From Hydractinia symbiolongicarpus (Eukaryota > Cnidaria > Hydrozoa > Anthoathecata > Hydractiniidae): a stretch of DNA of 64,000 bases. A program made the translations under genes and the position numbers. The notes beneath the pieces are model-generated. The model was not told where the DNA came from. It saw only the letters and a program-made list of their open reading frames with translations, and did no database searches. Positions 46,345-60,540 of the stretch are shown in pieces. Every line of letters starts with the position of its first letter. Within the stretch, counting starts at the first letter, position 1. The stretch is taken from positions 16,370,001 to 16,434,000 of the forward strand of contig NC_079883.1 in the NCBI RefSeq assembly GCF_029227915.1. The letters run 5' to 3'.

Positions 46345-46390
46345 GGACTAGGACGTCCTATGTTGTAATATGTACGACTGTAATATGCTC
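46345..46390. repeat. Deletion-bearing satellite monomer (marker), copy 1
   Basis: GGACGTCCTATGTTGTAATA followed by TGTACGACTGTAATATG replaces the normal junction here, which removes most of the CCATTGCG..CACCGTC part of a monomer. The same junction occurs at 53415, 7,064 bp to the right. Confidence 0.8.
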
Positions 46391-49300
46391 TTTTGCAGCC
46401 TAATAAAGGCCTTACACATATATCATGTGATTTCACGTGCCTACGCAGGTTACCATTGGTCTAATTATTCCCCTCTCAATGGACTACGACGTCCCAAGTT
46501 GTTTTCCATTGCGCCATGACTTTATAACACCGTCAACTACGTGTACAGGCCTCTAAAGGCTGTACTATGGCATTTTGCAGCCTAATAAAGGTCGTACACA
46601 CAAATCGCGTTGTTCCACGTGCCTGCACTAGTTACGATCGGACTAATCCCTCCACTCTCAATGGACTACGACGTCCCAAGTTGTTTGCCATTGCGTCATG
46701 GCGTAATAACACTGTCAACTACGGGTGCAGGCCTCTAAAGGATGTAATATGGTCTCTTGCAGCCTAATAAAGGCCTTACACGTATATCATGTGGTTTCAC
46801 GTGCCTACGCAGGTTACCATTGGTCTAATTATTCCCCTCTCAATGGAATACGACGTCCCAAGTTGTTTTCCATTGCGCAATGACTTTTTAACACCGTCAA
46901 CTACGTGTACAGGCCTCTAAAGGCTGTAACATGGCATCTTGTAGCCTAATAAAGGCCTTCCACGTATATCACGTGGTTCCACGTGCCTACGCAGGTTACC
47001 ATTGGTCTAATTATTCCACTCTCAATGGACTACAACGTCCCAAGTCGTTTTTCATTGCGCCATGACTATATAAGAACGTCCACTTCGAGAACGGCCTTCT
47101 AATGGCCTAATCTGACCTTTTCCAGCCTAACAAGTGCCCACACGTAAATCGCGTTATTCCACGTGCCTACACAGGTTAACATCGGTCTAATCCTTCCAGT
47201 TTTAATGGACTACGACGTCCCAAGTCTTTTTCCATAGTGCCATGGCGTTATAACACCGTCAACTACAAGTACAGGCCTCTAATAGCTGTACTATGGCCTT
47301 TTGCAGCCTAATAAAGCCCGGAAAAAATAACTGCGTTGTTCCATGTGCCTGCGCAAGTTACGAGCGGACTAATCCCTCCACTCTCATTGGACTATGACGT
47401 CCCAAGTGGTTTTCCATTGCGCCATGGCGTTATAACATCGTCAACTACGCGTGCAGGCCTCCAAAGGCTGTAATATGGCCTCTTGCAGCATAATAAAGGC
47501 CTTACACGTATATCATGTGGTTCCACGTGCCTACGCAGGTTACCATTGGTCTAATTATTCCACTCTCAATGGACTACGACGTCCAAAGTTGTTTTCCATT
47601 GCGCCAAGACTTTATAACACCGTCAACTACAGGTACAGGCCTGTAAAGGCTGTAACATGGCCTCTTGCAGCCTAATAACGGTCGTACACATAAATCGCGT
47701 TGTTCCACGTGCCTGGGCAAGTTACGATCAATCTAATCCCTCCACTCTCATTTAGACTACGTCCCAAGTGGTTTTTCATTGCGCCATGGCGTTATAACAC
47801 CGCCAGCTACAAGTACAGGCCTCAAAAGGCTGTAATAAGGCCTCTTGCAGCCTAATAAAGGCCTTATATTATACGTATGTCACGTGGTCGTACGTGCCTG
47901 CGCAAGTTACCATTGGTCTAATCCTTTTACTCTCAATGGACTAGGACGTCCCAAGTTGTTTTCCATTGCGTCACGGCTTTATAACACCGTCAACTACGTG
48001 CACAGGCCTTTAAAGGCTGTAATATGGTCATTTGCAGCCTAACAAAGGTTTTTCACGTATATCACGTGGTTGAACGTGCCTGCGCAAGTTACGAGCGGAC
48101 TAATCCCTCCAATGTCATTGGACTATGATGTCCCAAGTGGTTTTCCATTGCGCCATGGCGTTATAACACTGTCAACTACGCGTACAGGCCTCAAAAGGCT
48201 GTAATATGGCCTCTTGCAGCATAATAAAGGCCTTTCACGTATATCACGTGCTTGCACGTGCCTGCGCAGGTTACCGTTGGTCCAATTATTCCACTCTCAA
48301 TGGACTACGACGTCCCAAGTTATTATCCATTGCGCCATATCTTTATAACAGCGTCAACTACGTCTACAGGCCTCTAAAAGGCTGTACTATGGCATTTTGC
48401 AGCTTAATAAAGGCCTTTAACGTATATCACGTGCTTGCACGTGCCTGGGCGAGTTACGATCGGTCTAATCCTTCCACTCTCATTGGACTATGACGTCCCA
48501 AGTCGTTTTCCATTGCGCCATTGCGTTATAACACCGTCAACTACGGGTACAGGCCTCCAAAGGCTGTAATATGGCCTCTTGCAGCCTAATAAAGGCCTTA
48601 CACGTATATCACGTGTTTGCACGTGCCTGCGCCAGTTACCATTGGTCTAATCCTTCCACTCTCAATGGACTAGGACGTCCCAAGTTGCTTTTCATTGCGT
48701 CACAGCTTCATAACACCGTCAACTACGTGCACAGGCTATTAAAGGCTGTAATATGGCCTTTTGCAGCCTAGTAAAGACCGTACACACAAATCGCGTTGTT
48801 CCACATGCTTGCGCGAGTTGCGATCGGTCTAATCCCTCCACTCTCATTGGACTATGACGTCCCAAGTCGTTTTCCATTGCGCCATTGCGTTATCACACCG
48901 TCAACTACAGGTACAGGCCTGAAAAATCTGTAATATGGCCACTTGCAGCATAATAAAGGCCTTTCACGTATATCACGTGGTTGCACGTGCCTGCGCAGAT
49001 TACCATTGGTCTAATTATTCGACTCTCGATTGACTACTACGTCCCAAGTGGTTTTTAATTGCCTGATGGCCTTATAACACCGTCAACTACGGGTACATGC
49101 GTCTAACGACTGTAATATGGCCTTTGCAGCCTAATAAAGGCAGTACACATCAATCGCGTTCTTCCACGTGCCTGCACTAGTTACGATTGCACTAATCCCT
49201 CCAATCTCAATGGACTACGACGTCCAAAGTTGTTTTTCATTGCGCCATGACTTAACACCGTCAACTTCAGGTACAGGCCTGTAAAGGCTGTAACATTGCC

Positions 49301-50922
49301 TCTTGCAGCCTAATAAAGGTTGTACACACAAATCGCGTTGTTCCATGTGCCTGGGCGAGTTACGATCAATCTTTCCCCTCCACTCTCATTGGACTATGAC
49401 GTCCCAAGTGGTTTTCCATTGCGCCATGGCGTTATCACACCGTCAACTACAGGTACAGGCCTGTAAAGTCTGTAATATGGCCTTTTGCAGCATAATAAGG
49501 GCTTTTCACGTATATCACGTGCTTGCACGTGCCTGCGCAGGTTACCGCTGGTCTAATTACTCCACTCTCAATGGACTACGACGTTCCATGTTGTTTTCCA
49601 TTGCGTCACAGCTTTATAACACCGTCAACTACGTGCACAGGCCTTTAAAGGCTGTAATATGGCCTTTTGCGGCCTATTAAAGGTCGTACACACAAATCGC
49701 GTTGTTCCACGTGCCTGGGCGAGTTACGATCGGTCTAATCCTTCCACTCTCATTGGACTATGACGTCCCAAGTGATTTTCCATTAAACCATGGCGTTATA
49801 ACACCGTCACCTACGGGTGCAGGCCTCCAAAGGCTGTAATGTGGCCTCTTGCAGCCTAATAAAGGCCTTACACGTATATCACGTGATCGCACGTGCCTGC
49901 GCAAGTTACCATTGGTCTAATCCTTCTACTCTCAATGGACTAGGACGTCCCAAGTTGTTTTCCATTGCGTCACGGCTTTATAACACCGTCAACTACGTGC
50001 ACAGGCCTTTAAAGTCTGTAATATGGTCATTTGCAGCCTAACAAAGGCCTTTCACGTATATCACGTGGTTGCACGTGCCTGCGCAAGTTACGAGCGGACT
50101 AATCCCTCCAATGTCATTGGAATATGACGTCCCAAGTGGTTTTCCCTTGCGCCATGGCGTAATAACACCGTCAACTACGCGTACAGGCCTCAAAAGGCTG
50201 TAGTATGGCCTCTTGCAGCATAATAAAGGCCTTTCACGTATATCACGTGCTTGCACGTATCTGCACAGGTTACCGTTGGTCTAATTATTCCACTATCAAT
50301 GGACTACAACGTCCCAAGTTATTTTCCATTGCGCCATATCTTTATAACAGCGTCAACTACGTCTACAGGCCTCTAAAAGGCTGTACTATGGCATTTTGCA
50401 GCTTAATAAAGGCTTTTAACGTATATCACGTGCTTGCACGTGCCTGGGCGAGTTACGATCGGTCTAATCCTTCCACTCTCATTGGACTATGACGTCCCAA
50501 GTGGTTTTCCATTGCGCCATGGCGTTATAACACCGTCAACTACGTCTACAGGCCTCTAAAAGGCTCTACTATGGCATTTTGCAGCTTAATAAAGGTCGTA
50601 CACACAAATCGCGTTGTTCCACGTGCCTGGGCAAGTTACGATCAATCTAATCCCTCCACTCGCATTTAGACTACGTCCCAAGTGGTTTTTCATTGCGCCA
50701 TGGCGTTATAACACCGCCAGCTACGGGTACAGGCCTCAAAAGGCTGTAATAAGGCCTCTTGCAGCTTAATAAAGGCCTTACATGTATATCACGTGGTCGT
50801 ACGTGCCTGCGCAAGTTACCATTAGTCTAATCCTTCTACTCTCAATGGACTAGGACGTCCCAAGTTGTTTTCCATTGCTTCACGGCTTTATAACACCGTC
50901 AACTACGTGCACAGGCCTTTAA

Positions 50923-51657
50923 CCCTATTCGGTCCGGGGGGGGGGGATTCCGCCCCCCCTGACGGTTTTTTTTAATAACTCCTGATTGCTTTGTTATATG
51001 GCTATGATACTTACTGAGTTTCAACATTTATCTATTAGACACCGGCATGCTAATTTTTTAGGTCCCATACCTTTCAGAGGCTTTGATATTGGCCATTACT
51101 CGAAACTACCCCTAAAAATCTCTATGAAATCCTTATAATGGGAAAAATATAATAACTCCTGTTAGGATTACTCTTAGAACTTGAAACTTGCAACACAACT
51201 TTGTTTCATCAAGAAGAATAATTTTGAATAATTTGAACACGTGACTAATCCGATTTCTCGATTTTGTCGAATTTTACCCGAAAATCGGAAAAAACGGATT
51301 TTCGGGCAATTTTTGGCAATTTTTTATCCGATCCATGTAAAAACCGGAAGATATGTTAAAAAAATTTTATTTAGCTTTCAGAAACTTCAAACAGAATGTA
51401 AAAATTCGCTCTAGAACAAAAGTAATTATATTTTAAGCAGATAGTGGCATTTTTAACAATTTTCAAGCTTTTGATGACGTCACAGAAAATGTACTGACGC
51501 AAGCAAATTTTTTTGGCGCCATTTTGTTCCTTTTATGACGTACTATAAGTGTGCCAAGTTTGATTCAATTTGAACAACCCTATGAAAAGTTATTGAGGGG
51601 GGGCGGAATCCGCCGCCCCGGTCATAGTATGTTCGAAAAACCCCGGACCGAATAGGG
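50923..51657. mobile_element. piggyBac-like element, copy 2 (inside the satellite)
   Basis: Same ends as the copy at 30313: CCCTATTCGGTCCGGGG and its mirror, flanked by TTAA at 50919-50922 and 51658-51661. Neighbouring monomers have CCTTTAAAGGCTG at the same place, so removing the element and one TTAA restores an uninterrupted unit. The two copies lie in the same orientation and show about 25 visible differences over ~740 bp. Confidence 0.92.
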
Positions 51658-53407
51658 TTAAAGGCTGTAATATGGTCATTTGCAGCCTAACAAAGGCCTT
51701 TCACGTATATCACGTGGTTGCACGTGCCTGCGCAAGTTACGAGCGGACTAATCCCTCCAATGTCATTGGACTATGACGTCCCAAGTGGTTTTCCATTGCG
51801 CCATGGCGTTATAACACCGTCAACTACGCGTACAGGCCTCAAAAGGCTGTAATATGGCCTCTTGCAGCATAATAAAGGCCTTTCACGTATATCACGTGCT
51901 TGCACGTGCCTGCGCAGGTTACCGTTGGTCTAATTATTCCACTCTCAATGGACTACGACGTCCCAAGTTATTTTTCATTGCGCCATATCTTTATAACAGC
52001 GTCAACTACGTGTACAGGCCTCTAAAAGGCTGTACTATGGCATTTTGCAGCTTAATAAAGGTCGTACACACAAATCGCGTTGTTCCACGTGCCTGGGCGA
52101 GTTACGATCGGTCTAATCCTTCCACTCTCATTGGACTATGACGTCCCAAGTGGTTTTCCATTGCGCCATGGCGTTATACCACCGTCAACTACGGGTGCAG
52201 GCCTCCAAACGCTGTAATATGGCCTCTTGCAGCCTAATAAAGGCCTTACACGTATATCACGTGGTCGCACGTGCCTGCGCAAGTTACCATTGGTCTAATC
52301 CTTCCACTCTCAATGGACTAGGACGTCCCAAGTTGCTTTCCATTGGGTCACGGCTTTATAACACCGTCAACTACGTGCACAGGCTATTAAAGGCTGTAAT
52401 ATGGCCTTTTGCGGCCTAGTAAAGGTCGTACACACAAATCGCGTTCTTCCACGTGCTTGCGCGAGTTGCGATCGGTCTAATCCCTCCACTCCCATTGGAC
52501 TGTGACGTCCCAAGTCGTTTTCCATTGCGCCATGGCGTTATCACACCGTCAACTACAGGTACAGGCCTGTAAAATCTGTAATATGGCCTCTTGCAGCATA
52601 ATAAAGGCCATTCACGTATATCAAATGGTTGCACGTGCCTGCGCAGATTACCGCTGGTCTAATTACTCCACTCTCAATGGACTACGACGTCCCATGTTGT
52701 TTTCCATTGCGCCATGGCTTTTTAACACCGTCAACTACGTCTACAGGCTTCTAAAAGGCTGTACTATGGCATTTTGCAGCTTAATAAAGGTCGTACACCT
52801 AAATCGCGTTATTCCACGTGCCTACGCAGGTTCACATCGGTCTAATCCTTCCACTTTTATTGGACTACGACGTCCCAAGTCTCTTTCCATAGTTCCATGG
52901 CGTTATAACACCGTCAACTACGTGTACAGGCCTCTAAAAGGCTGTAATATGGCATTTTGCGGCCTAATAAAGGTCGTACACACAAATCGCGTTGTTCCAC
53001 GTGGCTGCGCGAGTTGCGATCGGCCTAATCCTTCCACTCTCATCGGACTATGACGTCCCAAGTGGTTTTCCATTGCGCCATGGCGTTATCACACAGTCAA
53101 CTACAGGTACAGGCCTGTAAAATCTGTATAATGGCCTCTTGCAGCATAATAAAGGCCTTACACGTATATCATGTGGTTTCACGTGCCTACGCAGGTTACC
53201 ATTGGTCTAATTATTCCCCTCTCAATTGACTACGACGTCCCAAGTTGTCTTCCATTGCGCCATGACTTTATAACACCGTCAACTACGTGTACAGGCCTCT
53301 AAAGGCTGTTCTATGGCATTTTGCAGCTTAATAAAGGTCGTACACACAAATCGCGTTGTTCCACGTGCCTGGGCGAGTTACGATCGGTCTAATCCCTCCA
53401 CTGTCAA

Positions 53408-53455
53408 TGGACTAGGACGTCCTATGTTGTAATATGTACGACTGTAATATGCCCT
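53408..53455. repeat. Deletion-bearing satellite monomer (marker), copy 2
   Basis: Same unusual junction as at 46351. The preceding monomers (53050-53410) match 45986-46346 closely, so a block with this deletion was copied as a unit. Confidence 0.8.
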
Positions 53456-56400
53456 TTTGCAGCCTAATAAAGGCCTTACACGTATATCATGTGGTTTCAC
53501 GTGCCTACGCAGGTTACCGTTGGTCTAATTATTCCACTCTCAATGGACTACGACGTTCCAAGTTATTATCCATTGCGCCATATCTTTATAACAGCGTCAA
53601 CTACGTCTACAGGCCTCTAAAAGGCTGTACTATGGCATTTTGCAGCTTAATAAAGGCCTTTAACGTATATCACGTGCTTGCACGTGCCTGGACGAGTTAC
53701 GATCGGTCTAATCCTTCCACTCTCATTGGACTATGACGTCCCAAGTGGTTTTCCATTGCGCCATGGCGTTATAACACCGTCAACTACGCGTACAGGCCTC
53801 AAAAGGCTGTAATATGGCCTCTTGCAGCATAATAAAGGCCTTTCACGTATATCACGTGCTTGCACGTGCCTGCGCAGGTTACCGTTGGTCTAATTATTCC
53901 ACTCTCAATGGACTACGACGTTCCAAGTTATTATCCATTGCGCCATATCTTTATAACAGCGTCAACTACGTCTACAGGCCTCTAAAAGGCTGTAATATGG
54001 CCTCTTGCAGCCTAATAAAGGCCTTACACGTATATCACGTGGTCGCACGTGCCTGCGCCAGTTACCATTGGTCTAATCCTTCCACTCTCATTGGACTATG
54101 ACGTCCCAAGTCGTTTTCCATTGCGCCATTGCGTTATCACACCGTCAACTACAGGTACAGGCCTGAAAAATCTGTAATATGGCCACTTGCAGCATAATAA
54201 AGGCCTTTCACGTATATCACGTGGTTGCACGTGCCTGCGCAGATTACCATTGGTCTAATTATTCGACTCTCGATTGACTACTACGTCCCAAGTGGTTTTT
54301 AATTGCCTGATGGCCTTATAACACCGTCAAATACGGGTACATGCGTCTAACGACTGTAATATGGCCTTTGCAGCCTAATAAAGGCAGTACACATCAATCG
54401 CGTTCTTCCACGTGCCTGCACTAGTTACGATTGGACTAATCCCTCCAATCTCAATGGACTACGACGTCCAAAGTTGTTTTTCATTGCGCCATGACTTTAT
54501 AACACCGTCAACTACAGGTACAGGCCTGTAAAGGCTGTAACATTGCCTCTTGCAGCCTAATAAAGGTTGTACACACAAATCGCGTTGTTCCACGTGCCTG
54601 GGCGAGTTACGATCAATCTATCCCCTCCACTCTCATTGGACTATGACGTCCCAAGTGGTTTTCCATTGCGCCATGGCGTTATCACACCGTCAACTACAGG
54701 TACAGGCCTGTAAAGTCTGTAATATGGCCTTTTGCAGCATAATAAGGGCTTTTCACGTATATCACGTGCTTGCACGTGCCTGCGCAGGTTACCGCTGGTC
54801 TAATTACTCCACTCTCAATGGACTACGACGTTCCATGTTGTTTTCCATTGCGTCACAGCTTTATAACACCGTCAACTACGTGCACAGGCCTTTAAAGGCT
54901 GTAATATGGCCTTTTGCGGCCTATTAAAGGTCGTACACATAAATCGCGTTGTTCCACGTGCCTGGGCGAGTTACGATCGGTCTAATCCTTCCACTCTCAT
55001 TGGACTATGACGTCCCAAGTGGTTTTCCATTAAACCATGGCGTTATAACACCGTCACCTACGGGTGCAGGCCTCCAAAGGCTGTAATGTGGCCTCTTGCA
55101 GCTTAATAAAGGCCTTTAACGTACATCACGTGCTTGCACGTGCCTGGGCGAGTTACGATCGGTCTAATCCTTCCACTCTCATTGGACTATGACGTCCCAA
55201 GTGGTTTTCCATTGCGCCATGGCGTTATAACACCGTCAACTACGGGTACAGGCCTCCAAAGGCTGTAATATGGCCTCTTGCAGCCTAATAAAGGCCTTAC
55301 ACGTATATCACGTGGTCGCACGTGCCTGCGCCAGTTACCATTGGTCTAATCCTTCCACTCTCAATGGACTAGGACGTCCCAAGTTGCTTTTCATTGCGTC
55401 ACAGCTTCATAACACCGTCAACTACGTGCACAGGCTATTAAAGGCTGTAATATGGCCTTTTGCGGCCTAGTAAAGGTCGTACACACAAATAGCGTTGTTC
55501 CACATGCTTGCGCGAGTTGCGATCGGTCTAATCCCTCCACTCTCTTGGACTATTTCGTCCCAAGTCGTTTTCCATTGCGCCATTGCGTTATCACACCGTC
55601 AACTACAGGTACGGGCCTGTAAAATCTGTAATATGGCCTCTTGCAGCATAATAAAGGCCTTTCACGTATATCACGTGGTTGCACGTGCCTGCGCAGATTA
55701 CCATTGGTCTAATTATTCGACTCTCGATTGACTGCTATGTCCCAAGTGGTTTTTAATTGCCTGATGGCCTTATAACACCGTCAACTACGGGTACATGCGT
55801 CTAACGACTGTAATATGGCCTTTGCAGCCTAATAAAGGCAGTACACATCAATCGCGTTCTTCCACGTGCCTGCACTAGTTACGTTCGGACTAATCCTTCC
55901 AATCTCAATGGACTACGACGTCCAAAGTTGTTTTCCATTGCGCCATGACTTTATAACACCGTCAACTACGTGCACAGGCCTTTAAAGGCTGTAATATGGC
56001 CTTTTGCAGCATAATAAGGGCTTTTCACGTATATCACGTGCTTGCACGTGCTTGCACAGGTTACCGCTGGTCTAATTACTCCACTCTCAATGGACTACAA
56101 CGTCCCATGTTGTTTTCCATTGCGCCATGACTTTATAGCACCGTCAACTACGTGTACAGGCCTGTAAAAGGCTGTACTATGGCATTTTGCAGCTTAATAA
56201 AGGTCGTACACACAAATCGCGTTGTTCCACGTGCCTGGGCAAGTTACGATCGGTCTAATCCCTCCACTCTCATTGGACTATGACGTCCCAAGTGGTTTTC
56301 CATTGCGCCATGGCGTTATCACACCGTCAACTACAGGTACAGGCCTGTAAAGTCTGTAATATGGCCTTTTGCAGCATAATAAGGGCTTTTCACGTATATC

Positions 56401-58719
56401 ACGTGCTTGCACGTGCTTGCACAGGTTACCGCTGGTCTAATTACTCCACTCTCAATGGACTACGACGTCCCATGTTGTTTTCCATTGCGCCATGACTTTA
56501 TAGCACCGTCAACTACGTGTACAGGCCTGTAAAAGGCTGTACTATGGCATTTTGCAGCTTAATAAAGGTCGTACACACAAATCGCGTTGTTCCACGTGCC
56601 TGGGCAAGTTACGATCGGTCTAATCCTTCCACTCTCATTGGAACATGACGTTTTAAGTGGTTTTCCATTGCGCCATGGCGTTATAACACCGTCAACTACG
56701 GGTGCAGGCCTCCAAAGGCTGTAATATGGCTTCTTGCAGCCTAATAAAGGCCTAACACGTATATCACGTAGTCGCACGTGCCTGCGCAAGTTACCATTGG
56801 TCTAATCCTTCCACTCTCAATGGACTAGGACGTCCCAAGTTGCTTTCCATTGCGTCACAGCTTTATAATACCGTCAACTACGTGTACAGGCCTTTAAAGG
56901 TTGTAATATGGCCTTTTGCGGCCTAATAAAGGTCGTATACACAAATGGCGTTGTTCCACGTGCCTACGAAGGTTACCATTGGTCTAATCCTTCCACTCTC
57001 ATTGGACTATGACGTCCCAAGTGGTTTTCCATTGCGCCATGGCGTTATAACACCGTCAACTACGGGTACAGGCCTCCAAAGGCTGTAATATGGCCTCTTG
57101 CAGCCTAATAAAGGCCTTACACGTATATCACGTGGTCGCACGTGCCTGGGAGAGTTACAATTGGTCTAATCCTTCCACTCTCAATGGACTAGGACGTCCC
57201 AAGTTGCTTTTCATTGCGTCACAGCTTCATAACACCGTCAACTACGTGCACAGGCTATTAAAGGCTGTAATATGGCCTTTTGCGGCCTAGTAAAGGTCGT
57301 ACACACAAATCGCGTTGTTCCACATGCTTGCGCGAGTTGCGATCGGTCTAATCCCTCCACTCTCATTGGACTATGACGTCCCAAGTCGTTTTCCATTGCG
57401 CCATTGCGTTATCACACCGTCAACTACAGGTACAGGTCTGTAAAGGCTGTAATATGGCCTCTTGCAGCATAATAAAGGCCTTTCACGTATATCACGTGGT
57501 TGCACGTGCCTGCGCAGATTACCATTGGTCCAATTATTCGACTCTCGATTGACTACAACGTCCCAAGTGGTTTTTAATTGCCTGATGGCCTTATACCACC
57601 GTCAACTACGGGTACATGCGTCTAACGACTGTAATATGGCCTTTGCAGCCTAATAAAGGCAGTACACATCAATCGCGTTCTTCCACGTGCCTGCACTAGT
57701 TACGATCGAACTAATCCCTCCAATCTCAATGGACTACGACGTCCAAAGTTGTTTTCCATTCCGCCATGACTTTATAACACCGTCAACTACGTGCACAGGC
57801 CTTTAAAGGCTGTAATATGGTCATTTGCAGCCTAACAAAGGTCGTATACACAAATTGCGTTGTTCCACGTGCCTGCGCGAGTTACGATCGGTCTAATCCC
57901 TCCACTCTCATTGGACTATGACGTCCCAAGTGGTTTTCCATTGCGCCATGGCGTTATCACACCGTCAACTGCAGGTACAGGCCTGTAAAGTCTGTAATAT
58001 GGTCTTTTGCAGCATAATAAGGGCTTTTCACGTATATCACGTGCTTGCACGTGCCTGCACAGGTTACCGCTGGTCTAATTACTCCACTCTCAATGGATTA
58101 CGACGTCCCATGTTGTTTTCCATTGCGCCATGACCTTATAACACCGTCAACTACATGTACAGGCCTCTAAAGGCTGTACTATGGCATTTTGCAGCCTAAT
58201 AATGGTCGTACACACAAATCGCGTTGTTCCACGTGCCTGGACAGGTTACCATTGGTCTAATCCTTCCACTCTCAATGGACTACGACGTCCCAAGTTGTTT
58301 TCCATTGCGCCATGACTTTCTAACACAGTGAACTATGGGTACAGGCCTTTAAAGGCTGTAACATGGACTCTTGTAGCCTAATAAAGGCCTTCCACGTATA
58401 TCACGTGGTTCGACGTGCCTACGCAGGTTACCATTGTTCTAATTATTCCACTCTCAATGGACTACGAAGTCCCAAGTTGTTTTCCATTGCGCCATGACTT
58501 TATAACACCGTCAACTACAGGTACAGGCCTGTAAAGGCTGTAATATGGCCTCTTGCAGCATATTAAAGGCCTTACACGTATATCATGTGGTTCCACGTGC
58601 CTACGCAGGTTACCGTTGGTCTAACTATTCCACTCTCAATGGACTACGACGTCCCAAATTGTGTTCCATTGCGCCATGACTTTGTAACACCGTCAACTAC
58701 AGATACAGGCCTGTAAAGG

Positions 58720-60540
58720 CTGTAATATGGCCTCTTGCAGCATAATAAAGGCCTTACACGTATATCACGTGCTTGCACGTGCCTGTGCAGGTTACCATTG
58801 GTCTAATCCTTCCACTCTTATTGGACTATGACGTCCCAAGTGGTTTTCCATTGCGTCATGGCGTTATAACACCGTCAACTACGCGTGCAGGCCTCCAAAG
58901 GCTGTAATATGGCCTCTTGCAGCATAATAAAGGCCTTACACGTATATCATGTGGTTCCACGTGCCTACGCATGTTACCATTGGTCTAATTATTCCTCTCT
59001 CAATGGACTACGACGTCCCAATTTGTTTTCCATTGCGCCATGACTTTATAACACCGTCAACTACGTGTACAGGCCTCTAAAGGCTGTAATATGGTCATTT
59101 GCAGCCTAACAAAGGCCTTTCACGTATATCACGTGCTTGCACGTGCCTGCGCAGGTTACCGTTAGTCTAATTATTCCACTCTCAATGGACTACGACGTCC
59201 CAAGAAATTTTCCATTGCGCCATATCTTTATAACAGCGTCAACTACGTCTACAGGCCTCTAAAAGGCTGTACTATGGCATTTTGCAGCTTAATAAAGGTC
59301 GTACACACAAATCGCGTTGTTCCACGTGCCTGGGCGAGTTACGATCGGTCTAATTCTTCCACTCTCATTGAACTATGACGTCCCAAGTGGTTTTCCATTG
59401 CGCCATGGCGTTATAACACCGTCAACTACGGGTGCAGGCCTCCAAAGGCTGTAATATGGCCTGTTGCAGCCTAATAAAAGCCTCACACGTATATCACGTA
59501 GTCGCACGTGCCTGCGCAAGTTACCATTGGTCTAATCCTTCCACTCTCAATGGACTACGACGTCCCAAGTTGCTTTCCATTGCGTCACAGCTTCATAACA
59601 CCGTCAACTACGTGCACAGGCTATTAAAGGCTGTAATATGGCGTTTTGCGGCCTAGTAAAGGTCGTACACACAAATCGCGTTGTTCCACGTGCTTGCGCG
59701 AGTTGCAATCGGTCTAATCCCTCCACTCTCATTGGACTATGACGTCCCAAGTCGTTTTCCATTGCGCCATGGCGTTATCACACCGTCAACTACAGGTACA
59801 GGCCTGTAAAATCTGTAATATGGCCTCTTGCAGCATAATAAAGGCCTTTCACGTATATCACGTGGTTGCACGTGCCTGCGCAGATTACCATGGGCCTATT
59901 TATTCGACTATCGATTGACTACTACGTCCCAAGTGGTTTTTAATTGCCTGATGGCCTTATAACACCGTCAACTACGGGTACATGCGTCTAACGACTGTAA
60001 TATGGCCTTTGCAGCCTAATAAAGGCAGTACACATCAATCGCGTTCTTCCACGTGCCTGCACTAGTTACGATCGGACTAATCCCTCCACTCTCAATGGAC
60101 TACGACGTCCAAAGTTGTTTTCCATTGCGCCATGACTTTATAACACCGTCAACTACGTGCACAGGTCTTTAAAGGCCGTAATATGGTCATTTGCAGCCTA
60201 ATAAAGGTCGTACACACAAATCGCGTTGTTCCACGTGCTTTGGCGAGTTACGATCAATCCAATCCCTCCACTCTCATTAGACTATGACGTCCCAAGTTGT
60301 TTTTCATTGCGCCATGGCGTTATAACACCGTCAACTACGGGTACAGGCCTCAAAAGGCTGTAATATGGCCTCTTGCAGCCTAATAAAGGCCTTACACGTA
60401 TATCACGTGGTCGTACGTGCCTGCGCAAGTTACCATTGGTCTAATCCTTCTACTCTCAATGGACTAGGACGTCCCAAGTTATTTTCCATTGCGTCACGGC
60501 TTTATAACACCGTCAACTACGTGCACAGGCCTTTAAAGGC
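58720..60540. repeat. 1.82-kb higher-order repeat, copy 1
   Basis: This block matches 60540-62360 almost base for base at an offset of 1,820 bp, ten monomers. Shared private variants include CCTCACACGTATATCACGTA (59480), CCATGGGCCTATTTATTCGA (59888), CCCAAGAAATTTTCC (about 59200) and the short TGGCCTTTGCAGCC unit (60004). Confidence 0.88.
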
